Shown here: piece by piece, positions 1 through 7,924 of the stretch
Layout of the letters: each line of letters starts with the position of its first letter
How positions within the stretch are numbered: the first letter of the stretch is position 1
Source: Eubacteriales bacterium
GTDB taxonomy: Bacteria; Bacillota; Clostridia; Peptostreptococcales; Anaerovoracaceae
Length of the DNA stretch: 11,150 bases
Direction: 5' to 3'
Assembly (NCBI GenBank): GCA_028680875.1
Contig: JAQUJQ010000036.1
Coordinates: 1 to 11,150 of the forward strand
The notes under the pieces: model-generated
Database searches by the model: none
What the model saw: the letters and a program-made list of their open reading frames with translations, nothing else
What the model was told of the DNA's origin: nothing
Position numbers and translations under genes: made by a program

Positions 1-233
1 TACCGGACAATTTAGAGGTTTATGATGATGTTGCCTTAATTGCTACAGTGGGGAAAGGAATGAACCGAAGGCTGGGTGTATCAGCCACTTTATTTGGTGC
101 TCTTTATAAAGCGGGTGTTAATATCAGGATGATCGATCAGGGTGCAAGTGAGATGAACATCATTGTAGGTGTGAAAAATACTGATTTTGAGACAGCTATT
201 CGAGCAATCTACGATGCTTTTATTTTAGATTAG
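1..233 (+). CDS. Aspartate kinase, C-terminal ACT domain (5' truncated by window)
   Basis: Aspartate kinase phosphorylates L-aspartate in the cytoplasm, the first step towards lysine, threonine, methionine and diaminopimelate. Only the last 76 codons are present (reading frame from base 3; stop TAG at 231-233). They contain the typical regulatory ACT-domain ending: VGKGM, then LFGALYKAGVNIRMIDQG, then the strand SEMNIIVGV and the terminal helix ending AIRAIYDAF. In this family the ACT domains bind the feedback inhibitor (lysine and/or threonine), and the second one closes the protein. The chain stops right after this helix, so there is no homoserine dehydrogenase fusion. The catalytic domain lies upstream of the window, so the isozyme type (LysC, DapG or ThrD-like) cannot be decided. 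A terminator follows about 57 bp downstream, so this gene ends its own transcription unit. Confidence 0.88.
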   Translation, partial: PDNLEVYDDVALIATVGKGMNRRLGVSATLFGALYKAGVNIRMIDQGASEMNIIVGVKNTDFETAIRAIYDAFILD

Positions 234-289
234 AAGATGAGGGGGGCAATCGTTGGGGATGCTCCTAAACGTCGTCACATTGTCATTTT

Positions 290-315
290 AGGGCGAAAAG
301 CCCTTTTTGCTTTTT
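290..315 (+). terminator. Intrinsic terminator after aspartate kinase
   Basis: A 5-bp GC-rich stem (AGGGC at 290-294, GCCCT at 300-304) closes a GAAAA loop and runs straight into a T-rich tail, TTTTTGCTTTTT. It sits 57 bp after the aspartate kinase stop and before the secA promoter. The stem is short, so termination may be partial. No longer stem was found by extending outward. Confidence 0.7.
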
Positions 316-335
316 CTAACAATTTATGCTACAAT
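307..335 (+). promoter_or_regulatory. Sigma-A type promoter for the secA operon, extended -10
   Basis: The -35 candidate is TTGCTT (307-312, 3 of 6 matches to TTGACA). A 17-bp spacer leads to -10 TACAAT (330-335, 5 of 6 matches to TATAAT). An extended -10 dinucleotide TG (327-328) precedes it with one base between, which would compensate for the weak -35. The -35 lies inside the T-tract of the preceding terminator. Transcription would begin near position 342 and leave a leader of about 55 nt before secA. Confidence 0.62.
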
Positions 336-396
336 TAAGTGTTAAATAATAAGAAAGAAGAAGTGAAGAAAGGGTCATATAGATAAGGTTAAATAA

Positions 397-3006
397 ATGG
401 GATTTATAGAAAAAATTCTCGGGAATTTAAATGCAAAAGAGGTCAAAAAAATTGAGAAAATTGTTGATGAGATCGAAGCATTGGAACCGAAAATAGAAAA
501 GATGACAGATGAAGAGCTTGCGGCTATGACAGAAGCGTTAAAAGCCAGGTTGAAAGAGGGAGAAACCCTGGACGATATTTTAATTGAAGCTTTTGCTGTC
601 GTCAGGGAAGCTGCTTGGCGAACGCTTAAAATGAAACATTTTAGAGTTCAGTTAATTGGCGGTGTGGTTCTTCATCAAGGGCGTATCGCTGAAATGAAAA
701 CCGGTGAAGGGAAAACTTTGGTAGCAACCTTGCCCGTTTATCTTAATGCGTTGGAGGGAAAGGGTGTTCACGTTGTTACGGTAAATGATTATCTGGCTAA
801 GAGAGATATGGAATGGATGGGGCAAATATATACCTTTTTAGGGTTGACCGTAGGCTGCGTTATTCATGGGATATCCGGACCGGAAAGAAAGGCTGCTTAT
901 GATAGTGATATTACTTATGGAACGAATAACGAATTTGGTTTTGATTATCTGAGAGATAATATGGTTATCTACAAGGAAGACATGATGCAAAGAGATTTGA
1001 ATTATGCAATTGTTGACGAAGTGGATAGCATTCTCATTGATGAAGCAAGGACGCCTCTTATCATTTCAGGACAAGGGACAAAATCTACAGATCTGTACCA
1101 GGTCGCCAATAAATTCGTGGCCGGCTTTACTAAGGAATTTGATTTTACCATGGAAGAGAAAGACCGGACAGTTTCACTTACAGAACAAGGGGTTACCAAA
1201 TGCGAAAAGTACTTTAAGGTTGATAACTTTTCAGATCCGGAAAATATGGAAATAAATCATCATGTAATCCAAGCGTTAAAAGCACATAATTTAATGAAGC
1301 GAGATGTGGACTATATTGTTAAAGACGGCGAAATTGTAATTGTAGATGAATTTACAGGCCGGCTCATGTTTGGCAGACGATACAGCGAGGGGCTTCATCA
1401 GGCTATTGAAGCAAAAGAAAAGCTGAGAGTTCGAGAGGAGTCAAAAACCCTGGCTACCATTACTTTGCAGAACTATTTTAGAATGTACCAGAAGCTGGCA
1501 GGAATGACGGGTACTGCAAAAACCGAAGAAGACGAGTTCCGTGACATTTATAATATGGATGTTGTTGAGATTCCTACCAATATGCCCATTGCGAGGATTG
1601 ACTTGGATGATTCCATCTATAGTACAGAGCGGGGTAAGTTTTCCGCTATTGCCAATCAGATTGCAGAATGTTATGAAAAGGGACAGCCGGTTCTTGTAGG
1701 TACCATTTCCATTGAACGATCCGAAATTATCAGTGCGATTTTAAAAAGAAGAGGCATCAAGCATAATGTACTTAACGCCAAGCAGCATGAGAGAGAGGCA
1801 GAAATCGTAGCAGAGGCCGGACGATTGGGAGCGGTAACTATTGCAACGAATATGGCCGGCCGTGGAACTGATATCATATTAGGTGGACGAGGTTGCTCAC
1901 AGGAAGAGAAAGATAAAGTTGTGAGCCTGGGAGGGCTTTACATTATCGGTACGGAGCGGCATGAGTCGCGAAGAATTGATAACCAGCTGCGAGGCCGTTC
2001 CGGTCGTCAGGGAGATCCGGGTAATACACAGTTTTACATTTCCCTTGAGGATGAATTGATGCGTCTTTTTGGAGGCGATAGGATTCAAGGCTTGGTAGGC
2101 AAGCTGGGGATGGGAGAGGATGTTCCTTTAGAAGCGGGCATGCTGACTAAATCCATTGAAAATGCACAAAAACGAGTGGAAGGCCGGAACTTTTCCATTC
2201 GTAAATATGTGCTTCAGTATGACGATGTAATGAATAAGCAAAGAGAAGTAATCTATTCAGAACGCCGCAGGGTGTTATATGGGGAAGATTTAAGAGAACA
2301 TATAATATCTATGTTGGAAGAAATTATCGAAGAGCAGATTGACTTTTGCGTAAATGCATCCAAATATGCAGAGGAATGGGATTTAACAGGGTTGCAAAAC
2401 TCTTTACGTAAAGTATGCGGTAATTTCCCCGGTTATTCTTATTCAGAAGAAGATATCCAAGGTCTTGATCGACAGAAGTTGCATGAGGACACCATGGAAA
2501 TCTTTGAACGAATATATCAGTCCAAAGAAGAAGAAATCGGCATTGATAGGATGCGGGAATTAGAGCGGATGATTCTCTTACGGGTGGTCGACAATAAGTG
2601 GATGGATCACATTGACGCCATGGATCAATTACGTCATGGAATTGGTCTTCGCGCTTTGGGTCAGCAGGATCCCGCAGCAGCTTACTCGGCAGAAGGCTTT
2701 GATATGTTTGAATTGATGATTAAATCAATTAAGGATGATACAGTGCGATTCTGCTTTAATGTTACTCTTCAAACTCAAACCCAACGTAAGCAAGTTGCAA
2801 CTCCTGTGGTAAGTATAAAAGAGGATTTTTCACAGGTGTCCGGAGAAGAAACAACAGATACCGTGCCCAGTGCAGTCAATGTGCCTGAACGGGAGAAGAA
2901 ACAAGGGACAGTTCGGAAAGAGGCCAGCGTGGGAAGAAATGAACCCTGTCCCTGCGGCAGCGGGAAAAAATATAAAAAATGTTGCGGAGCAAATATACAA
3001 AATTAA
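397..3006 (+). CDS. secA: SecA, ATPase motor of the Sec protein-export pathway
   Basis: SecA is the cytoplasmic and membrane-peripheral ATPase that pushes unfolded preproteins through SecYEG. The product is 869 aa, normal for the family. NBD1 shows the Q-motif region around Q85, Walker A GEGKT (103-107) and Walker B DEVD (207-210). The preprotein-crosslinking region follows, from about residue 225, before the return to NBD1 near IVDEFTGR (315-322). NBD2 has TNMAGRGTDI (484-493) and the arginine-rich motif QLRGRSGRQGDPG (530-542). The helical scaffold and two-helix finger cover about 600-790 (for example DHIDAMDQLRHGIG). The C-terminus has a zinc-binding SEC-C motif with C851, C853, C862 and C863, which in known SecA binds SecB or ribosomes and phospholipid. 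The start ATG has AAGG 8 nt upstream, and the N-terminus matches the usual Firmicutes pattern. It is the first gene of a probable secA-prfB-tex-phosphatase operon. Nothing appears broken. Confidence 0.98.
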   Translation: MGFIEKILGNLNAKEVKKIEKIVDEIEALEPKIEKMTDEELAAMTEALKARLKEGETLDDILIEAFAVVREAAWRTLKMKHFRVQLIGGVVLHQGRIAEMKTGEGKTLVATLPVYLNALEGKGVHVVTVNDYLAKRDMEWMGQIYTFLGLTVGCVIHGISGPERKAAYDSDITYGTNNEFGFDYLRDNMVIYKEDMMQRDLNYAIVDEVDSILIDEARTPLIISGQGTKSTDLYQVANKFVAGFTKEFDFTMEEKDRTVSLTEQGVTKCEKYFKVDNFSDPENMEINHHVIQALKAHNLMKRDVDYIVKDGEIVIVDEFTGRLMFGRRYSEGLHQAIEAKEKLRVREESKTLATITLQNYFRMYQKLAGMTGTAKTEEDEFRDIYNMDVVEIPTNMPIARIDLDDSIYSTERGKFSAIANQIAECYEKGQPVLVGTISIERSEIISAILKRRGIKHNVLNAKQHEREAEIVAEAGRLGAVTIATNMAGRGTDIILGGRGCSQEEKDKVVSLGGLYIIGTERHESRRIDNQLRGRSGRQGDPGNTQFYISLEDELMRLFGGDRIQGLVGKLGMGEDVPLEAGMLTKSIENAQKRVEGRNFSIRKYVLQYDDVMNKQREVIYSERRRVLYGEDLREHIISMLEEIIEEQIDFCVNASKYAEEWDLTGLQNSLRKVCGNFPGYSYSEEDIQGLDRQKLHEDTMEIFERIYQSKEEEIGIDRMRELERMILLRVVDNKWMDHIDAMDQLRHGIGLRALGQQDPAAAYSAEGFDMFELMIKSIKDDTVRFCFNVTLQTQTQRKQVATPVVSIKEDFSQVSGEETTDTVPSAVNVPEREKKQGTVRKEASVGRNEPCPCGSGKKYKKCCGANIQN

Positions 3007-3019
3007 AGGATGTGAGCAA

Positions 3020-4121
3020 ATGGTTGAATTGGAACAGATCAAGTATGAACTGAACGATGAGGAAAAAAACCTGAATGAATTGGGTGAGTCTCTTTGACCT
3101 TGCCGGACTAAAGAATCGATTGAAGGAAATCAATGAAAAAATGGAGGCGGAGGGTTTTTGGGATGATCATGAAAATGCCCAAAAACTCTTAAAGATAAAA
3201 AAACAAATTGAAACAAAAGTTAACGAATATATCGAATTAATGGAAGAACTCGAAGACATCAAGGTGTTGATTATCTTAGCTGACGAAGAAGAGGATTTAA
3301 CTTTGATCCCCGAAATTGCGGACAACTATAAGGCTTACAGGGAAAAGGCAGAGACAGTTCGTATTAAGACTTTATTAAATGGGGAGTATGACGAAAAGAA
3401 TGCTATCCTTACCCTTCATGCGGGCAGCGGTGGCTTGGATGCTCAGGATTGGGCAGAAATGCTCCTCCGAATGTATACTCGTTGGATTGAAGAAAAGGGA
3501 TACAAGATGACCATATTGGATCTCCAATATGCATCGGAAGGCGGAATAAAAAGTGCTACTCTTTTCGTGGAAGGAGATTATGCCTATGGTTATCTTAAGA
3601 ATGAAAAGGGAGTTCATCGTATTGTAAGGATTTCACCTTTTGATTCCTCAGGACGCAGACACACCTCCTTTGCCTCGGTAGATGTTATGCCGGAAACCGA
3701 TGATGACATCGATGTAGAAATTGATCCTGATGATTTACGGATTGATACCTACCGATCAAGCGGGGCCGGTGGGCAGCACGTAAACAAGACGGATTCAGCT
3801 ATTCGTATTACCCATATTCCTACCAACATCGTGGTTTCTTGTCAGAACGAGCGGTCCCAGCATCAGAACAAGGATATGGCCATGGCAATTCTGAAGGCCA
3901 GGCTCCTGGAACTGGCAGAACAGGAACACAAGAGCAAAATCGATGAATTGAAGGGAGATTATAGTCAAATTACTTGGGGCAGCCAGATTCGTTCCTATGT
4001 ATTTCATCCCTATTCCTTGGTTAAGGATCACCGGACTAATGCTGAGGTAGGAAACGTGGAAGCGGTTATGGATGGAGATTTGGATTATTTAATAAACGAG
4101 AAATTAAAGCAGAGGGATTAA
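3020..4121 (+). CDS. prfB: Peptide chain release factor 2, made by +1 programmed frameshift
   Basis: RF2 recognises UGA and UAA in the ribosomal A site and triggers peptide release. The gene is in two frames: 25 codons from ATG 3020 to CTT 3092-3094, an in-frame TGA at 3095-3097, then the main frame from GAC at 3096 to TAA at 4119-4121. The joined product is 366 aa, the usual RF2 length. The junction reads ...GESL then DLAGL..., as in other RF2 proteins. The stop-recognition tripeptide SPF is at 205-207 and the catalytic GGQ at 250-252 of the joined chain, both in the RF2 positions. Residue 246, near the GGQ, is Ser, as is common outside E. coli K-12 (Thr). AAAGGA at 3005-3010 overlaps the secA stop codon and lies 9 nt before the ATG, which suggests coupling to secA. 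Autoregulation through the internal UGA is expected: low RF2 favours the shift. Confidence 0.97.
3059..3077 (+). promoter_or_regulatory. Possible internal start for RF2 in the post-shift frame
   Basis: An ATG at 3075-3077 lies in the main (post-frameshift) prfB frame, upstream of the slip site, and reads through without meeting the UGA. A Shine-Dalgarno-like GAGGA (3059-3063) is 11 nt before it, slightly long but usable. Initiation here would give a 348-aa protein beginning MNWVSLFDLAGL that keeps the main domains and avoids the frameshift control. This may be chance; the spacing is not ideal and an ATG-initiated open frame is easily found by accident. Confidence 0.22.
3082..3098 (+). other. 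prfB: prfB programmed +1 frameshift site with non-canonical SD-like element
   Basis: The conserved slip site CTT TGA C is present at 3092-3098. The P-site tRNA-Leu can move from CUU to UUU, and the UGA is followed by C, a poor termination context. The known stimulator, an AGG GGG hexamer just before the codon preceding CTT, is here GGT GAG (3083-3088). An alternative pairing to the 16S rRNA 3' end exists through GGGTGA (3082-3087, pairing with UCACCU). It sits about 4 nt further upstream than the canonical alignment. The frame change is required to make RF2, so the site must work. Confidence 0.93.
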
Positions 4122-6299
4122 ATGATAAACGAAACAATAGCAGCGGAACTTGGACTGAAGCTTTCAAATGTTGAGGCTACCGTTAAATTAATCGATGAGG
4201 GAAACACCATTCCTTTTATTGCCCGCTATCGAAAGGAAGTTACCGGGGGAATGACTGATGTGGTTCTTCGTGATTTAGAAGAACGATTAACTTATCTTCG
4301 GAATTTACAAGAACGAAAGGAAGAAGTTATCCGCCTTATCGAAGAACAGGGGAAACTAACCGACGAATTAAAGGAAGCTATTTTGTCAGCAGAAATGTTG
4401 CAGAGGGTAGAAGACCTGTATAAGCCATTTAAGCAGAAAAGAGCTACAAGAGCCTCCAAGGCCAGAGAAAGAGGCCTGGAACCATTGGCGTTGATTATAA
4501 AAGCGATGAATATTACTACCGGCACACCAAAGGAAGTGGCGGAACCCTTTATCTCGAAGGATGCAGAATTGATAGAATCAGGTAAGGCAGTGGGAACAGC
4601 AGAGGATGCTCTTGCAGGAGCTTCCGACATAATCGCTGAAATAATTGCAGATGATCCGGATTTTAATCAGGATTTACGTAAAATAACCTTACAGAAAGGT
4701 CAGATTATAGCAGAGGCGGTGGATCCGGAGGAGAGTACCGTCTACGATATGTATTATGAATATGAAGAAGCATTATTAAAAATTCCCAATCACAGAGTTC
4801 TTGCCATTAACAGAGGGGAAAAGGAAAAGAAGTTAAAGGTTAAAATAAAAGCTCCTATAGAGACAATTCATAATATTTTAAAATCAGCAGTTATAACCAA
4901 TGAACAAAGCATTTTTCTTGACTTGATGCATACTGCTGTCGAGGATGCGTATAAACGGCTTATGGCACCTTCAATAGAGAGGGAATTACGGAATATCCTC
5001 ACAGAACGTGCAGAAAAAGAAGCATTGAAACTCTTTTCAAGAAATACGGAGAAACTACTGTTAACCCCACCGGTAAAAGGAGCCAGACTGATTGCCATTG
5101 ATCCCGGCTTTCGAACCGGTTGCAAGGTAACTATGCTGGATGAAACCGGAAAACTTTTGGCCTATACAACTATATACCCTACGGAGCCAAAAAAAGATGT
5201 ACAGGGTTCAAAAAAAGTCCTCACAGATTTGGTTGACAAATATAATGCCAATGTAATTGCTATTGGAAACGGTACAGCTTCCAGGGAAACGGAACTCTTT
5301 GTTTCCGATTTTATCAACGAACTAGGTAGAAAAGATTTGCATTATACTATTGTAAATGAAGCCGGCGCTTCCATTTATTCTGCTTCCAAGTTGGCTTCAG
5401 AGGAATACCCGGATTTAGATGTAACTACCAAAGGAGCTATGTCCATTGGCAGAAGGCTGCAGGACCCTTTGGCCGAACTGGTGAAGATTTCCCCCAAACA
5501 CATCGGTGTGGGTCAATACCAGCATGACATTAATCAAGGACTTTTAGATGTTGCTCTGACTAATGTGGTGGAGGACTGCGTAAACCGGGTAGGTGTAGAT
5601 TTAAACACAGCTTCCTCGTCACTTTTATCATATATAGCCGGAATCAAAAGCGGAATAGCTAAAAACATTGTTGCCTATCGAGAAACTAATGGTCAGTTCC
5701 AAGACCGAAAACAATTGAAAAAAGTAGCTAAATTAGGAGAAAAAACGTTTAAGCAATGTGCAGGATTTATGAGAATTTCAGATGGTAAAAATCCTTTAGA
5801 TGCTACAGCTGTCCATCCGGAATCCTATTCTGTTGCCGATACCATGCTTACAAGGTTGGGCATTGATAAAAGAGAAATTGCAACCGGTGGAGCACAACAT
5901 ATTGATGAACGTATTTCTCAAGTCTATGGTAGTATAAAGAAAATGGCAGAGGATTTGGATGTTGGCATCATGACCTTAACCGATATTGTCAGTGAAATTA
6001 AGAAACCGGCGAGAGACCCAAGGGAAGGGATGCCACCTGTGGTATTTCGCAATGATGTACTTTCCATTGAAGACTTGAAACCAGACATGGAATTAACCGG
6101 GACAGTACGTAATGTGGTGGATTTCGGTGCGTTTGTAGATATTGGGGTTAAAAACGATGGGTTGGTACACATATCCCAACTTAGTCATAAATATGTAAAC
6201 CATCCTATGGATGTTGTCAGCATTGGGGACACGGTAAAAGTTAAAGTTTTATCGATAGACTACGATAAACAAAAGATTTCTCTTACTATGAAAGTTTAG
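4122..6299 (+). CDS. tex: Tex-family RNA-binding transcription accessory protein (S1 domain)
   Basis: Tex is a conserved cytoplasmic nucleic-acid-binding protein related to eukaryotic Spt6 and implicated in transcription and stress or toxin-gene regulation. Its exact biochemical role is unsettled. The 725-aa product has the full family architecture. The N-terminal helical region includes ARYRKEVTGGMTD (34-46). A YqgF/RNase H-like domain (about 320-450) carries AIDPGFRTGCK (325-335) and IGNGTASRETE (381-391), followed by GRRLQDPLAELVKI and IGVGQYQHD. Helix-hairpin-helix segments cover about 493-560 (DLNTASSSLLSYIAGI and KKVAKLGEKTFKQCAGF). A C-terminal S1 domain runs from about 652 to 725 with DFGAFVDIG and GLVHISQLS. 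The ATG immediately follows the prfB TAA with no gap. AGAGGG lies inside the prfB end, 5 nt before the start, so translation is probably coupled to RF2 synthesis. The ORF is complete and intact. Confidence 0.96.
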   Translation: MINETIAAELGLKLSNVEATVKLIDEGNTIPFIARYRKEVTGGMTDVVLRDLEERLTYLRNLQERKEEVIRLIEEQGKLTDELKEAILSAEMLQRVEDLYKPFKQKRATRASKARERGLEPLALIIKAMNITTGTPKEVAEPFISKDAELIESGKAVGTAEDALAGASDIIAEIIADDPDFNQDLRKITLQKGQIIAEAVDPEESTVYDMYYEYEEALLKIPNHRVLAINRGEKEKKLKVKIKAPIETIHNILKSAVITNEQSIFLDLMHTAVEDAYKRLMAPSIERELRNILTERAEKEALKLFSRNTEKLLLTPPVKGARLIAIDPGFRTGCKVTMLDETGKLLAYTTIYPTEPKKDVQGSKKVLTDLVDKYNANVIAIGNGTASRETELFVSDFINELGRKDLHYTIVNEAGASIYSASKLASEEYPDLDVTTKGAMSIGRRLQDPLAELVKISPKHIGVGQYQHDINQGLLDVALTNVVEDCVNRVGVDLNTASSSLLSYIAGIKSGIAKNIVAYRETNGQFQDRKQLKKVAKLGEKTFKQCAGFMRISDGKNPLDATAVHPESYSVADTMLTRLGIDKREIATGGAQHIDERISQVYGSIKKMAEDLDVGIMTLTDIVSEIKKPARDPREGMPPVVFRNDVLSIEDLKPDMELTGTVRNVVDFGAFVDIGVKNDGLVHISQLSHKYVNHPMDVVSIGDTVKVKVLSIDYDKQKISLTMKV

Positions 6300-6314
6300 A
6301 TTTTAGGAGTAACT

Positions 6315-6965
6315 ATGAAAAACATTAGGACCATACTATTTGATTTTGATGGAACGATTATGAACACCAATGACCTTATTATCCAGTCATGGCAGCATAC
6401 CTTCCGGACTGTAGAAGGAAAAGAGCGGCCTGTTGGGGATATTGTTCGTACTTTTGGAGAGCCTTTATGGATTACCATGGAAAAGCAACTACCTCAACTA
6501 ACACCCGATGAAGGAATCACTATTTATAGAAGTTATTTAAGACAACATTTAGCGGATATGATTTATCCTTTTCCGGGGATGGTGGAATTAATTAAAAAAC
6601 TAAAAGAACAAAAATATTTAACAGGTCTGGTAACCTCAAGAACCAAAGATACCACTTATGAATGCATGAATCGATTTGATATTGCATCCTATTTTGATTG
6701 TATAGTTTCCTGTGATGATACAGATAAGCATAAGCCGGACCCGGAGCCTCTTTTTATCGCATTGGAAAAGCTGTCTGCAAAACCGCAGGAATCAATAATG
6801 GTTGGTGATAGCATGTTTGATATTCTTTGTGCTAAAAATGCAGGTGTTCAATCCATATTAGTCGGTTGGCAAATGACTCTTTCAAGAGAGGAAATCAATG
6901 GGCCTGAAGGACCTGATTTTACTATTGAAAAACCGGAAGATTTATTAGACATGCTTACTGCATAG
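6315..6965 (+). CDS. HAD-superfamily phosphatase, PpaX/phosphoglycolate phosphatase-like
   Basis: This is a predicted cytoplasmic Mg-dependent phosphohydrolase of the haloacid dehalogenase superfamily, 216 aa. Motif I is DFDGT (10-14, nucleophile D10 and acid/base D12). Motif II is the T107-S108 pair after LV. Motif III is K140 in KPDPEP (140-145), and motif IV is GD at 164-165 with D169. A helical cap lies between motifs I and II (about 17-85), as in subfamily IA. The sequence after motif I (NTNDLI) and the length resemble Bacillus PpaX pyrophosphatase, but the hprK and lgt neighbours that often go with ppaX are absent here. Phosphoglycolate phosphatase or another small-phosphate substrate is equally possible. 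AGGAG lies 5 nt before the ATG and the gene starts 15 nt after the tex stop, so it is probably the last gene of the operon. Its end overlaps the opposing transporter gene by 11 bp. Confidence 0.87.
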   Translation: MKNIRTILFDFDGTIMNTNDLIIQSWQHTFRTVEGKERPVGDIVRTFGEPLWITMEKQLPQLTPDEGITIYRSYLRQHLADMIYPFPGMVELIKKLKEQKYLTGLVTSRTKDTTYECMNRFDIASYFDCIVSCDDTDKHKPDPEPLFIALEKLSAKPQESIMVGDSMFDILCAKNAGVQSILVGWQMTLSREEINGPEGPDFTIEKPEDLLDMLTA

Positions 6966-7845
6966 AGTCGTTGACTGATCCTATTGTAGTAATTAATACA
7001 CCAACTAAAACAAAAATACAACCTGTAATCTGTAAAAGGGAAGTTTGTTCACCAAATGCTACAGCAAAGGCCAAACCAATAACGGGTAACAGGTTAAAGT
7101 AAATCCCGGAGACGGCGGTGGAGACTTTTTTAACACTAAAATTCCACAGTAAAGTGGCGAATACTCCGGACATCAGACTAAGATGCAAAATACATATGAT
7201 AGTTATGTGATCAGGATTCGGTAAACCAACCCAAAGTATTTCACAGATGGCTAAGGGAATTGTACAAATGGCTGCCGTTCCGAAACATAACTCAGTTAAG
7301 ACAAGGGTATCTAAATTTCCTGCTGTTTTCTTTGCAAATACGGAGTAATAAGCCCAACTAAAGACAGATATGACCACCAGGAGTATTCCTTTTAGGGTTG
7401 ATCCTGTGTTCAGGGTCAAATCGCCAATTGAGGCTATAACAACCCCCACTATAGAAAAGATTATTCCGACAGCTTTATTAATTGTTACTTTTTCCGATAG
7501 AAGAAGATATCCAAAAAACAACATAAAAACGGGGAAAAGTCCATGAGATATAGCGGAAGCGCCGGCAGAACACTCTGTTAATCCTAAGGTCAAGAGAATT
7601 AAATTCCCCCCGTAACCAAAAACACCATAAAAAAAGGAATTCCTCCTAAATAGACTTCGGAAAGTAAATCCTCGTTTTACGGAGAAAGGGAGCAGCACAA
7701 AGAAGCAAATGAGAATCCGTACTGTGGAAAGAGTGATAGGGCCCATGCCTACCAAGGCTGCCTTTGAAACAATAAAAGCGGAAGACCAAAAGAAAACCGC
7801 TCCTGCTAAAGCTATGTAATATAGCATATTGTGTTTTTTTTGCAT
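6955..7845 (-). CDS. EamA/DMT-family 10-TM transporter, substrate unknown
   Basis: This is an integral membrane permease of the drug/metabolite transporter superfamily, 296 aa. Hydrophobic segments can be placed near residues 8-28, 36-56, 71-90, 97-116, 123-141, 152-171, 181-203, 213-235, 244-263 and 270-288. That is the usual ten spans from two EamA repeats. Each half closes with the family pattern, LLLSEKVTINKAVGIIFSIV in the first and FGEQTSLLQITGCIFVLVGV in the second. Family members export amino acids or metabolites, or take up small molecules, and the sequence does not show which. The start ATG (7843-7845) is preceded on the minus strand by GAAGAGAG about 7 nt away; a second Met at residue 7 is an alternative start. 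It is the only leftward gene in the window, faces the HAD phosphatase tail to tail, and is divergent from addB. Confidence 0.9.
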   Translation of the reverse strand: MQKKHNMLYYIALAGAVFFWSSAFIVSKAALVGMGPITLSTVRILICFFVLLPFSVKRGFTFRSLFRRNSFFYGVFGYGGNLILLTLGLTECSAGASAISHGLFPVFMLFFGYLLLSEKVTINKAVGIIFSIVGVVIASIGDLTLNTGSTLKGILLVVISVFSWAYYSVFAKKTAGNLDTLVLTELCFGTAAICTIPLAICEILWVGLPNPDHITIICILHLSLMSGVFATLLWNFSVKKVSTAVSGIYFNLLPVIGLAFAVAFGEQTSLLQITGCIFVLVGVLITTIGSVNDSMQ

Positions 7846-7883
7846 TTATATGCTCTCTTCTTTGTTCATTAGCGTAATGTTAT

Positions 7884-7915
7884 ATGACAAGAGATATTCT
7901 AGCATATTTCATAAT
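7884..7915 (+). promoter_or_regulatory. Weak candidate promoter for addB
   Basis: The divergent gap (7846-7962, 117 bp) must hold the addB promoter unless addB is transcribed from elsewhere. The best rightward match is ATGACA (7884-7889) with CATAAT (7910-7915), each 5 of 6 consensus bases. The 20-bp spacer is too long for a good sigma-A promoter. It overlaps the leftward transporter promoter, so the two could compete. Confidence 0.25.
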
Positions 7916-7924
7916 GAAAACCAA
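7896..7924 (-). promoter_or_regulatory. Sigma-A type promoter for the EamA transporter gene
   Basis: On the minus strand, -35 TTGGTT (7919-7924) is 17 bp from -10 TAGAAT (7896-7901, 5 of 6 consensus matches). An extended -10 TG lies one base before the -10. The weak -35 plus TGC before a near-consensus -10 is the same pattern as the secA promoter. It would give a leader of roughly 45 nt before the transporter ATG. Confidence 0.6.

Noticed and set aside
238..339. Small ORF (ATG 238 to TAA 337-339, 33 aa) after the aspartate kinase gene.
   Set aside because: It runs through the terminator hairpin and the secA -35 and -10, has no recognisable product, and is explained by chance.
3064..3070. A AAA AAC heptamer in the zero frame of prfB, a classic -1 slippery sequence, shortly before the +1 site.
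   Set aside because: A -1 shift here meets a TGA at 3076-3078 almost at once and gives no useful product. Poly-A runs are common in this AT-rich lysine/asparagine-rich coding.
3095..3097. In-frame TGA in prfB read as a sign of a pseudogene or sequencing error.
   Set aside because: It is the conserved RF2 autoregulatory stop; the joined chain has the normal 366-aa length and the slip site is intact.
4292..4630. 112-aa open frame on the minus strand inside tex, the longest antisense frame there.
   Set aside because: It is a shadow of a strongly conserved plus-strand gene, with Ser/Ala-rich low-information sequence and no recognised domain.
6955..7845. The inverted EamA gene as a recent mobile insertion between the operon and addB.
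   Set aside because: No transposase, flanking repeats or att-like sequences were seen, base composition looks like its neighbours, and it has its own normal promoter.
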